A DNA stretch of 5,038 nt from Bdellovibrio sp. (lineage in GTDB: Bacteria > Bdellovibrionota > Bdellovibrionia > Bdellovibrionales > Bdellovibrionaceae), in NCBI GenBank assembly GCA_017745015.1, contig JAGIAF010000246.1:1-5038 (forward strand). Direction: 5' to 3'. The notes below the pieces were generated by a model. The model saw only the letters and a program-made list of their open reading frames with translations. It had not been told where the DNA came from and made no database searches. Positions 1 to 5,038 of this stretch are shown one piece after another (position 1 is the first letter of the stretch; each line of letters starts with the position of its first letter). Made by a program: the position numbers and the translations under genes.

Positions 1-5
1 AATCG

Positions 6-41
6 GTCTTTAACAGAAATTTCATAAGTACTTCTGTAGAC
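6..41. repeat. Imperfect inverted repeat downstream of the fibre gene
   Basis: GTCT (6-9) and ACAGAA (13-18) pair with TTCTGT (32-37) and AGAC (38-41). This makes a ten-pair stem with a 3-nt bulge and a 13-nt loop, about 30-65 nt past the fibre stop. It is A+T-rich and lacks a T tract in the fibre transcription direction, so it is a poor intrinsic terminator. It could still be an mRNA 3'-end structure or a chance match. Confidence 0.35.
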
Positions 42-69
42 ATTATGAGATCGTCATAGAAAATTGGCG

Positions 70-3000
70 CTACTTGAGACAGAAATCTAAAGACTTATCT
101 TTCGCGCATAAAGCCTTCTTCACATTGGAAATTTCTTCTACCTGATTTCTGAGAGATTTATTTTGTTCTTTAAGTGATGCGATCTCACGCTGTTGTTGCG
201 ACAGTTGAGTATGAATCTCTGCGGAGTCATTAAACCACTTATGGTAAAAGTCCTTGATGGCGTTAACCACCGCCCAATGTATAGGGTCGACGTTCAATTC
301 AAGATATCCGTCGTCGCGTTTTTTTACTGCATCGGGGATCACCTTCTGAACTTCTTGAGCGATGAAGCCGGTTTTTTCAAAATCAGATGGTAACCCGAGG
401 GCGTTATTTTTTTTATAGTTATAGCGAACTGTATGAAGCTGCAGCACTTCGTTCAGTCCATACTCGTAATCGCCGTGAATATCTTTAAGACGAATATCCG
501 AGGCATTTGTCCATGCGGTACCTGTTGAAAGACCTGCAGTGCCGACGACGTGCAAAGTATAAGAAGGCGAGACGGTGCCAATACCCACGCTGCCAGTATT
601 CAGAATTGTCATCTTTGTGGAGGTCGGAGAACCTACTGAGAAATACATAACCGGTGTAGCCGCGCCTCCTGCGTGAATACGAGCTTTCTCGGTGTCATCG
701 CTATTCGAGAAAACGATATCACCAGAATCATAAAGCGATGCTGTCGAAGCTCTCATGGAGATATTAGCCCCACCGTCTGCGCGAATAGAGCCGTTGACAT
801 CAAGATTAGCGGTTGGGTTTGTTTTGTTAATTGCAATATTCCCCATAAACACATTATCTGCTGAGGAGTCTGATTGATAGAGACCATAACGATTCGTGAC
901 TGTGCCACCAGCAGATTTCGAACCTAAGTAGATGTCGTACATATTTGTGATGGTACCCGTCGCGCTATTGGGATTGATCACGATACCATAGGCGTTCGTT
1001 GTTGCAGGAGTGACGCTGGCGACAAAGGAATCATGACCATAGTTGATCGTGGCTCCTCGAAGAGTGGAAACCGTTCCGTTGTCGGTATTGCTTGCATAGC
1101 GATTGCGAGTGGCACTAACCCAGAGTGCTTCGCTATTGGATGTGACTGTGACTCCTGAAGGGACATTGAAAGACAGACCCGCAGAAACTGCTTGGGCCGC
1201 AAGAGTCGAGTTAGATGCAGGAGTGACACGCATCCAACTTCCAAAAGCTCCGAAAGTACCTGATGTCGCTGTGTTGTTGTAAAGAGAGTTGGAATACGTG
1301 TTCGCTTCAATGGTGTTGAAGTCAGACGGGAATGTCGACTTATCACCAAATAAGGCGCCGCCTTTAACCGTAAGCAAACTTGTTGGAGTCGTTGTCCCGA
1401 TACCCACAGCGCCCGTTGAAAGGATACGCATGCGCTCCGTCGTACCACCCGCTGATTTATTTGTAGAGAATGTCAGTGGTTGCGCTTGGAAAGTACTGAT
1501 ATCGAAAGTGTTAGTCGATGTAGATTGAAGATACGTAGAGCTCGATCCGGCTGTGGTTCCCCACACTCCCAAGTAAACTGAATTTGTGCCGGCTTTCAAA
1601 GTAATCGAAGAAGAACCTGTGGAATCCGTATTGTAGGCTTGGAATCCATTTGAGGCGCCAGCAGCAGCGAATTTAATGTCGATGAGGCGACTCAGCGTTG
1701 TTTGGCCCATGCCAATATTTGTGCCATCCGTATAGAGAGGCGAATTGGTGAGTGTAGAGGCAGCGCTGTAATACGGAATGTAACCAGTTGTTCCAGATCC
1801 TGTTAAAGTTCCTGAAGGCAGGTCCGTCGAAGCTAACGCGCGGAATGTTGGAGCAGCACTGCCTGAAGTAGGACCCGCGAAAACAAGTCCTGCTGATTGA
1901 GTCGCGAAATTAGAACCACTCACGGAAATAGTTGTGCAAGCAAAAGTATCCGATGGAGTTTGCCATACCAATGTTTGCGACGACGTACAGTTGTTTGGAA
2001 TTTGCGTAAGTCCTGCGGAGGACTTTAAGTCGGCAAAGTTAAGGTAAGATGCGGACCAGTCCGTTGTGTTCCAACGAAGGACTTGTGCATTTCCGCTGCC
2101 AGATGAAATTGAAATCGCGGGTGTCGTTGTACCCGTTGCTACTGAAAGGGGAGCTGTTGCGGTGACGCTAGTTACAGTGCCCGCAGACGGAGTCATCCAT
2201 TTTAAACCGCTGGCTTGAGTGCTATCAGCAGAAAGAACTTGTCCATTTGTGCCTACGGCAAGTCGAATACTGTCAGTTGCATCTCGAGTGACGATGTCAC
2301 CTTTAGTTGTCAGGGGGCTGAGTGCATTGAAGCCCGCAGTCTGAGTGCTTTGTCCTGTGCCGCCTTTAGAAATCGGTACGACCGCTGAAAGTGCGGAAGG
2401 ATTTAGATTTGTTAAAGCAGAACCATCCACGGCTGGCAATTTTGAAGAAGCATCCAGTTGTACGATTTGATTTGCGCCAATTCCGGCATTAACTGCTAAA
2501 GAAACTGAACCAGTGGATCCACCGCCAGTAAGACCTGTGCCCGCGGTCACCGCTGTGATCGTTCCACCGGTGCCTGAAGCAGAACCCACAAGGTCCCACG
2601 TTGTACCATTATCGCGATAGATTTCTTTCGTGTCTGTTGCTATGTAGATGTTGCCAGCAGTGCTCGCAGCGCCTTTTGTCGCATTTGTACCTGATTTAAA
2701 TCCAGGAGTGCCCCCCAAGTTCTTCACAGCATCAGTGATGCCGTAACCAGTCAGGGTTGTGGGAAGGCCCGAAGTAATTTTTGTAAAATCCAATGAAGGA
2801 ATATCAGATGCAACTAGTGAAGCAGATCCCGAAGTCACGCGACCCTGAGCATCCGTCGTTACTTTATAATAAGTGCCAGCAGTACCAACGTTTGCCAATG
2901 AAATGACGGGTGTTGAAGTACCGGTAGCGACACTGACTTGTCCAGCAGTTCCTGAGACAGAAGTCACCGTTCCGGAATTTGAGGTGTCAGCGGCTGGAGC

Positions 3001-4161
3001 CCATTTTGTGCCGTCGTACTTCAAAACTTGGCCGGTTGATGGAGCCGTCGCATCGACTGCTACGCCTTTGATTTTATCAACACTGGCAGCGCCGATACTT
3101 CCGCTCACGTCGCCAGCAACAGAAACGTTGATCGCCTGGCACTGGAAAGACGAGGAAACTGAATTCCAGTACATGGTTTGATGCTGACCACAATTTGCAG
3201 AAGAAACAGCTGAGTTGAAAGTTGACTGTGTCATCAATCCAGAAAGCGTTCCTGATAAACCACTCACATCACCCGTAACGATAGTCGCTGGAACCCATTG
3301 TGAACCGTTGTATTTCAGATATTGCGAAGACGTCGGAGCCGTTGCCGCAACATCCACGCCTTGAATTTTAAGGGCATTGCCAAAGCGTGCATCATTACCT
3401 GCAGCGACTGTGTTGGCACCAGTTCCTACATTTACAGTCAGTGTCGGAGTTGTCGTGCCATTGATAATAGTCAGATAAGAGTTACCCGAAGCAACGTCCG
3501 TCACCGTGCCACCAGAAGCTCCCGTGACGCCGGCGCAAGTAAATGTGCCACCCGAGTAAGTTAAGAACGTGTTAGCTGGGCAAGTTGGAATCAAAGTTTT
3601 TGCGATAAAGTCAGCCGCCGTTTTTCCATTCAATGTGTTTGCAGACTCCGCAGCGGTTGCATAGCCCGCATAAGGAACAGCACGAATTTCAGTTTCGGGT
3701 GAAATTTTCTTCCAACCACTGCCATCGTGAAATTGTACAAAAAGCAAACGACCGTGAGTCGCTGCCGGAGTATAAGTTCCTGCGACGTTATTATCAGCAT
3801 CTGCACAATCCAAATCTTGCGAGTTGCTAAAGATCTTCATGAGTCCCACTGTGGCGGAGGTTGGGAACATCTTTGAGCCCGAACCAATTGGGACGTCAAA
3901 AACACCGGATGAACCCGTCATGTTCACGCCATTTTTTTGTTCACGATAGATGACGCAATTACCTGCAGGATTCGTGATTTCAAAAAGAAAGCTGACGTTA
4001 TGATATTCAAATGGAGTGCCGTCGGTCTTTAGGATACGTCCTTGAAAGGACAGTTGATCGATACCCGCAAATGCAGGTGTCGTCAGCATGACTGTTAAAA
4101 TGAGAACAAAGGACGTGCAGAATCTCATGTTTTCTTTATCGGATGCTAACAGAGTCTTCAT
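70..4161 (-). CDS. Secreted mosaic trimeric fibre/adhesin with C-terminal S74 autoprocessing chaperone (MAT-like)
   Basis: Predicted 1,363-residue surface fibre. In order: a signal peptide ending at A32 (PAFA before GIDQ); a head domain at about 33-172; a Ser/Thr/Gly/Ala-rich shaft at about 173-812 built from phage-tail-fibre modules (GTVTSV, GYGITDA, GGTGQ, QVLKYDGTKW); a distal part at 813-1207 with four IGIG-type connectors and three inserts; a Peptidase_S74 domain at about 1221-1308 with SDIRLK, GFIAQEVQ and AVVNAIK; and a coiled coil with a two-Cys tail. S74 proteins trimerise and usually cut themselves at the conserved Ser. Bdellovibrio fibres of this build (mosaic adhesive trimers) sit on the predator surface and recognise prey; that role is inferred here. 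The start is uncertain. No Shine-Dalgarno is seen at usual spacing before 4161, an in-frame stop lies nine codons upstream, and Met12 (4126-4128) gives a more compact signal peptide. The frame is intact. The ligand cannot be read from sequence. Confidence 0.9.
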   Translation of the reverse strand: MKTLLASDKENMRFCTSFVLILTVMLTTPAFAGIDQLSFQGRILKTDGTPFEYHNVSFLFEITNPAGNCVIYREQKNGVNMTGSSGVFDVPIGSGSKMFPTSATVGLMKIFSNSQDLDCADADNNVAGTYTPAATHGRLLFVQFHDGSGWKKISPETEIRAVPYAGYATAAESANTLNGKTAADFIAKTLIPTCPANTFLTYSGGTFTCAGVTGASGGTVTDVASGNSYLTIINGTTTPTLTVNVGTGANTVAAGNDARFGNALKIQGVDVAATAPTSSQYLKYNGSQWVPATIVTGDVSGLSGTLSGLMTQSTFNSAVSSANCGQHQTMYWNSVSSSFQCQAINVSVAGDVSGSIGAASVDKIKGVAVDATAPSTGQVLKYDGTKWAPAADTSNSGTVTSVSGTAGQVSVATGTSTPVISLANVGTAGTYYKVTTDAQGRVTSGSASLVASDIPSLDFTKITSGLPTTLTGYGITDAVKNLGGTPGFKSGTNATKGAASTAGNIYIATDTKEIYRDNGTTWDLVGSASGTGGTITAVTAGTGLTGGGSTGSVSLAVNAGIGANQIVQLDASSKLPAVDGSALTNLNPSALSAVVPISKGGTGQSTQTAGFNALSPLTTKGDIVTRDATDSIRLAVGTNGQVLSADSTQASGLKWMTPSAGTVTSVTATAPLSVATGTTTPAISISSGSGNAQVLRWNTTDWSASYLNFADLKSSAGLTQIPNNCTSSQTLVWQTPSDTFACTTISVSGSNFATQSAGLVFAGPTSGSAAPTFRALASTDLPSGTLTGSGTTGYIPYYSAASTLTNSPLYTDGTNIGMGQTTLSRLIDIKFAAAGASNGFQAYNTDSTGSSSITLKAGTNSVYLGVWGTTAGSSSTYLQSTSTNTFDISTFQAQPLTFSTNKSAGGTTERMRILSTGAVGIGTTTPTSLLTVKGGALFGDKSTFPSDFNTIEANTYSNSLYNNTATSGTFGAFGSWMRVTPASNSTLAAQAVSAGLSFNVPSGVTVTSNSEALWVSATRNRYASNTDNGTVSTLRGATINYGHDSFVASVTPATTNAYGIVINPNSATGTITNMYDIYLGSKSAGGTVTNRYGLYQSDSSADNVFMGNIAINKTNPTANLDVNGSIRADGGANISMRASTASLYDSGDIVFSNSDDTEKARIHAGGAATPVMYFSVGSPTSTKMTILNTGSVGIGTVSPSYTLHVVGTAGLSTGTAWTNASDIRLKDIHGDYEYGLNEVLQLHTVRYNYKKNNALGLPSDFEKTGFIAQEVQKVIPDAVKKRDDGYLELNVDPIHWAVVNAIKDFYHKWFNDSAEIHTQLSQQQREIASLKEQNKSLRNQVEEISNVKKALCAKDKSLDFCLK
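73..225 (-). other. C-terminal coiled coil and two-Cys tail (residues 1313-1363)
   Basis: Residues 1313-1348 are rich in Gln, Glu, Lys and Leu, with heptad-like spacing of hydrophobic residues (I1316, L1320, I1327, L1330, L1337, V1341, I1344). This fits a trimeric coiled coil, as found at the end of many S74 chaperones. The last 15 residues, KALCAKDKSLDFCLK, carry C1352 and C1361, which could form a disulphide. The tail ends at a TAG stop (70-72). Confidence 0.75.
238..501 (-). other. Peptidase_S74 intramolecular chaperone domain (residues 1221-1308)
   Basis: The domain starts at S1221 in SDIRLKD and runs through YGLNEVLQLHTVRYNYK, TGFIAQEVQKVIPDAV, YLELNVDPI and HWAVVNAIKDFYHKW. In phage endosialidases the equivalent domain drives trimer formation of the upstream beta structure and is then released by autocleavage at the conserved Ser with a Lys five residues later. 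Here S1221 and K1226 hold those positions, so both dyad residues are present. The domain has the usual length for the family and no interruption. Cleavage would leave residues 33 to about 1220 as the mature fibre; whether it occurs in this protein is not visible. Confidence 0.9.
541..594 (-). repeat. IGIG-type connector 4 (residues 1190-1207)
   Basis: GSVGIGTVSPSYTLHVVG, preceded by KMTILNTG, which matches the RMRILSTG before connector 2. Thirteen residues separate it from the S74 cleavage serine, so it would form the end of the mature fibre if processing occurs. Confidence 0.7.
790..843 (-). repeat. IGIG-type connector 3 (residues 1107-1124)
   Basis: GNIAINKTNPTANLDVNG. Gly-Ile-Gly is replaced by Ala-Ile-Asn, but the NP turn and the LDVNG strand are kept. 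It closes insert 2 and opens insert 3 (1125-1183). Confidence 0.6.
847..1359 (-). other. Distal insert 2, candidate binding domain (residues 935-1105)
   Basis: The longest non-shaft stretch of the distal half, about 170 residues between connectors 2 and 3. It is richer in aromatic residues than the shaft, with the segments FGAFGSWMRV, EALWVSATRNRYAS and INYGHDSFVASV. Its end carries three TN-x-Y repeats spaced by exactly 17 residues at 1056, 1073 and 1090. In S74 fibres the ligand-binding part usually lies just before the chaperone, so this is a reasonable candidate for the prey- or surface-binding region. That role is inference; no fold or ligand is recognised. Inserts 1 (831-908) and 3 (1125-1183) are alternatives. 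Confidence 0.45.
1360..1413 (-). repeat. IGIG-type connector 2 (residues 917-934)
   Basis: GAVGIGTTTPTSLLTVKG, preceded by ERMRILSTG. The phrase (E)RMRIxxxGxVGIGTxxPxxxLxVxG is very common in fibres with an S74 C-terminus. It closes insert 1 and opens the large insert 2 (935-1105). Confidence 0.7.
1672..1725 (-). repeat. IGIG-type connector 1 (residues 813-830)
   Basis: GTNIGMGQTTLSRLIDIK. It is the most divergent of four connectors sharing G-x-[IV]-[GA]-[IM]-x, a short polar loop, then a [LI]-x-[VI] strand. It opens the distal part of the fibre and precedes insert 1 (831-908). Confidence 0.5.
2104..2181 (-). repeat. Shaft repeat GT-x-T, copy 4 (residues 661-686)
   Basis: GTVTSVTATAPLSVATG, then TTTPAISIS. 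It is nearly the same as copy 2 in its first six and its central residues, and it again follows a QVL...KW element (641-655). The conserved pairing of QVL...W and GTVTSV in copies 2 and 4 suggests spread by duplication or recombination of a two-part unit. Confidence 0.65.
2188..2367 (-). other. GGTGQ...KGDIVTRD...QVLSADS fibre segment (residues 599-658)
   Basis: KGGTGQSTQTAGFNALSPL is followed by TTKGDIVTRDATDSIRLAVG and QVLSADSTQASGLKWMTP. The same succession (GGTGQ, KGD, a short strand, VGxxGQVL, GxKW) is common in tail-fibre and tail-collar proteins and in bacterial surface fibres, where it forms trimeric shaft. It lies just before the fourth GT-x-T repeat. Confidence 0.6.
2488..2565 (-). 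repeat. Shaft repeat GT-x-T, copy 3 (residues 533-558)
   Basis: GTITAVTAGTGLTGGGSTG, then SVSLAVN. The middle is the glycine-rich TGLTGGGS form often seen in phage fibres, and the closing strand SLAVN resembles the TLTVN of copy 1. It follows the segment GNIYIATDTKEIYRDNGTTW, another element recognisable from fibre proteins. Confidence 0.6.
2722..2805 (-). other. Phage-fibre-type GYGITDA segment (residues 453-480)
   Basis: DIPSLDFTKITSGLPTTL followed by TGYGITDAVK. The preceding residues 432-446 (YKVTTDAQGRVTSGS) belong to the same familiar block. Blocks of the form DIP...KITSGxPTTLxGYGITDA are widespread in tail fibres of phages and prophages, so this part of the shaft is recognisably phage-like. 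The family role is structural. I identified it from memory of the motif, not from a search. Confidence 0.65.
2896..2973 (-). repeat. Shaft repeat GT-x-T, copy 2 (residues 397-422)
   Basis: GTVTSVSGTAGQVSVATG, then TSTPVISL. It is closest to copy 4, with which it shares GTVTSV and SVATGT-[ST]-TP. It directly follows the second KIxGV/LKYxGxxW module, so the order module then GT repeat marks a larger composite unit. Confidence 0.65.
2992..3075 (-). repeat. KIxGV...LKYxGxxWxPA module, copy B (residues 363-390)
   Basis: KIKGVAVDATAP, then QVLKYDGTKWAPA. It matches copy A over 28 residues without gaps, with KI-x-GV, ATAP, LKY-x-G and W-x-PA kept. Shortened relatives of the second half occur at 641-655 (QVLSADSTQASGLKW) and 693-702 (QVLRWNTTDW). 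Confidence 0.7.
3286..3369 (-). repeat. KIxGV...LKYxGxxWxPA module, copy A (residues 265-292)
   Basis: KIQGVDVAATAP, then QYLKYNGSQWVPA. It aligns without gaps to copy B at residues 363-390, 98 residues further on. Both are flanked by a GDVSG element, after copy A and before copy B. It is a shaft module with a conserved Trp near its end; no enzymatic residues are apparent. Confidence 0.7.
3430..3510 (-). repeat. Shaft repeat GT-x-T, copy 1 (residues 218-244)
   Basis: GTVTDVASGNSYLTI followed by NGTTTPTLTVN. It shares the pattern G-T-[VI]-T-x-V, a variable middle, then an S/T-rich turn and a short beta strand of alternating hydrophobic residues with copies 2 (397-422), 3 (533-558) and 4 (661-686). 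Repeats of this type are common in phage tail fibres and suit a trimeric beta shaft. Confidence 0.65.
3646..4065 (-). other. N-terminal head domain of the fibre (residues 33-172)
   Basis: This is the least repetitive part of the protein and has a mixed, beta-rich composition unlike the shaft. It opens with DQLSFQGRILKTDGTP, continues through SFLFEITNP, CVIYREQ and GVFDVPIGSG, and closes with LLFVQFHDGSGWKKISP and EIRAVPYAGYA. The same order of motifs opens other large Bdellovibrio fibre proteins, as far as I recall, so it is probably a shared proximal or anchoring module and not the variable binding site. C69 and C119 are the only cysteines and could pair. AVPYAGYATAAESANTLNGKTA leads into the shaft. 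The role as an anchor is inferred; the boundary near residue 172 is approximate. Confidence 0.6.
4066..4161 (-). other. Sec signal peptide of the fibre protein
   Basis: From Met12 the peptide has one Arg, a hydrophobic core (SFVLILTVML) and a TTPAFA c-region with small residues at -3 and -1, so signal peptidase I would cut after A32, before GIDQ. Translation from Met1 adds eleven mixed-charge residues (MKTLLASDKEN) that a Sec signal does not need. There is no lipobox: C15 lies before the hydrophobic core. The protein should therefore be exported in soluble form and held at the surface by another means. Confidence 0.8.
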
Positions 4162-4244
4162 GAGAGCAGAGAAATTGCAATTACCTCACGTTCCTATAAA
4201 TCGCGAGTCATTCTGACTTCATGGGAACATTTTGGAGTCTGGAC
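4162..4244 (-). other. Intergenic gap between the transporter and fibre genes
   Basis: This 83-bp gap must hold whatever separates or joins expression of the two genes. A short inverted repeat, AGTCA-TTC-TGACT (4206-4218), lies within it but has no T-rich tail. A GAGG element lies 22 nt before the fibre ATG at 4161, too far to serve as its ribosome binding site. TTTATAGG occurs on the minus strand about 35 nt before the ATG, without a convincing -35 partner. I cannot call a promoter or terminator; both a separate promoter and read-through remain possible. Confidence 0.4.
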
Positions 4245-5038
4245 TTACGTTTCAGAAGAGGACGTGCGCAGGCGGGTGTTGGCTATTAATGCAACACCAA
4301 TAATGAGGGCTCCTGTAATTTGGCGCAGACTCAAAGTCTCTCCAAAAATCATCGAACCCAAGAATACAGCCGTGAGAGGTTCGATCATCATCAACAATGC
4401 GACTTCAGCACTTTTCAATTTTTGCAGAGCCGCCAATTCCAAAGTGAGTGGAATGATCGTACTGATGACAGCGATGCCTAGGATGGCACTCGCTTGAGTC
4501 GGGGACAAGTGAGTGAGGGCATGAAAGGGCGGGCGATGAAACAGACATAAAGCAATCGCGCCGAATGTAATCACATACAAGCTCGATGTGATCGGGCGCA
4601 CAGTTTTTTGCAAACGCCCTGAGACTAAAACATAAATGGCATAGCTGATACCAGAGCCTAAGCCCGCAAGAATCGCCCAGGCGTTGCGAACTTCAATATG
4701 ACCCCATAATAGCAAAAGCAGTCCCGCAGACGCCGCAGCCAAACAGCCGGCCTCTTTGCGAGAGATCTTATCGTGAGTAAAGAAGTGTGAAAACACGTTC
4801 ACCCAAAACGGATATGTATACAGCAACAACGCCGCCAGAGTAACGCTCAGGCCTTCAATGGCTTTGAAGTACAAAGTGGAGAACAAGGCATAACCAAAAG
4901 TTCCCAACATCGCTGCGATAAAGATCTGCTTTTTTGAAAGACGAACCCAACCTGGTTTAAACAGTAAAAGGAAAATCCAGATTAAGAGGGCAGCCAAAGT
5001 GAAACGGTAAGAGAGAAATTCTCCGACCGAGAGGCCGG
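4245..5038 (-). CDS. DMT superfamily transporter, EamA domains; 5' end outside the window
   Basis: Visible are 263 codons and a TAA stop. The reading frame is open to the right edge, where it begins GLSVGEFLSYRFTLAALL, so the TTG at 4995-4997 is internal and not the start. About 25-35 N-terminal residues (TM1) should be missing, given the usual length near 290-300. Nine hydrophobic segments are visible, at about fragment residues 10-26, 38-58, 63-84, 95-111, 119-138, 150-165, 180-200, 210-230 and 237-254, matching the ten-TM, two-EamA layout. The second EamA repeat ends with the family signature EP...(F)GE...Q..GA-L-I (E219, P220, G232, E233). Such proteins are inner-membrane exporters or permeases for small metabolites; the substrate cannot be predicted. 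The fibre gene begins 83 bp downstream on the same strand. No functional link is evident. Confidence 0.9.
   Translation of the reverse strand, partial: GLSVGEFLSYRFTLAALLIWIFLLLFKPGWVRLSKKQIFIAAMLGTFGYALFSTLYFKAIEGLSVTLAALLLYTYPFWVNVFSHFFTHDKISRKEAGCLAAASAGLLLLLWGHIEVRNAWAILAGLGSGISYAIYVLVSGRLQKTVRPITSSLYVITFGAIALCLFHRPPFHALTHLSPTQASAILGIAVISTIIPLTLELAALQKLKSAEVALLMMIEPLTAVFLGSMIFGETLSLRQITGALIIGVALIANTRLRTSSSET

Noticed and set aside
1..43. Possible start of another minus-strand gene (ATG at 43, open for 14 codons to the edge: MSTEVLMKFLLKTD)
   Set aside because: Too short to judge, with no clear ribosome binding site and an overlap with the inverted repeat. Sequence left of the window is needed.
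3..59. Possible 3' end of a convergent plus-strand gene (18 open codons, then TAG at 57-59)
   Set aside because: Eighteen codons open to the edge are expected by chance, and the peptide is not recognisable.
193..864. Plus-strand open frames at 193-393 and 673-864
   Set aside because: Both lie antisense to the S74 domain and insert 3, are short, have no domain, and are explained by the minus-strand gene.
978..1448. 156-codon open frame on the minus strand inside the fibre gene
   Set aside because: It is a shifted frame of the fibre gene, rich in Arg, Ser and Leu with no recognisable domain. The real frame here encodes conserved connectors.
2873..3181. 102-codon open frame on the plus strand
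   Set aside because: It is antisense to the shaft repeats. Its Val/Pro/Ala/Thr-rich product reflects the complement of Gly/Thr/Ser codons, and the opposite strand is clearly coding.
70..4161. Prophage tail-fibre gene
   Set aside because: The Sec signal peptide, the head domain and the neighbouring host-type transporter argue for a cellular secreted fibre. No other phage gene is visible, although the flanks outside the window are unknown.
4206..4218. AGTCA-TTC-TGACT hairpin as a terminator for the transporter gene
   Set aside because: The stem is only five pairs, is not G+C-rich and has no T tract on either side.
4264..4497. Plus-strand open frame antisense to the transporter
   Set aside because: The minus-strand frame carries the full EamA signature; the antisense product has no recognisable features.
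1..5038. CRISPR arrays, tRNA or rRNA genes, insertion sequences
   Set aside because: No regularly spaced direct repeats, cloverleaf-like sequence or transposase was seen. The repeats present are degenerate coding repeats of the fibre shaft.

Overview
The window holds two genes, both on the minus strand, and almost no other space. About 81% of it (70-4161) is one 1,363-residue gene for a secreted, modular, phage-tail-fibre-like protein that ends in an intramolecular chaperone of the endosialidase type (Peptidase_S74). The rest (4245-5038) is the 3' part of a drug/metabolite transporter (EamA) gene whose 5' end lies beyond the right edge.

The likely source is a predatory bacterium of the Bdellovibrio group. 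This is an inference from the protein architecture. A signal peptide, a conserved head domain of about 140 residues, a mosaic shaft of phage-fibre modules, an S74 chaperone, a coiled coil and a Cys-containing tail are characteristic of the large fibre families of these bacteria. In B. bacteriovorus such fibres are known as mosaic adhesive trimers (MAT). They are found on the predator surface and in a vesicle left in invaded prey, and one member binds prey glycans. The moderate G+C content fits, but no taxonomic marker is present.

Layout, left to right on the + strand: 1-69 is non-coding sequence downstream of the fibre gene, with an imperfect inverted repeat at 6-41. 70-4161 is the fibre gene, read right to left: signal peptide (4066-4161), head domain (about 3646-4065), repetitive shaft (about 1726-3645), a distal part in which four short IGIG-type connectors delimit three inserts (about 541-1725), the S74 domain (about 238-501), and a coiled coil with a Cys-containing tail (73-225). 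4162-4244 is an 83-bp intergenic gap. 4245-5038 is the partial transporter.

The two genes are co-directional, but nothing suggests a shared function. The fibre is probably exported by Sec, trimerises through its S74 domain, may cut itself at Ser1221, and presents its inserts as candidate adhesive surfaces. The repertoire idea is already described for this superfamily. What is specific here is the internal arrangement: three spaced Cys-pair modules, the connector-bounded inserts, a 17-residue periodic repeat in the largest insert, and an A8 tract inside the chaperone.
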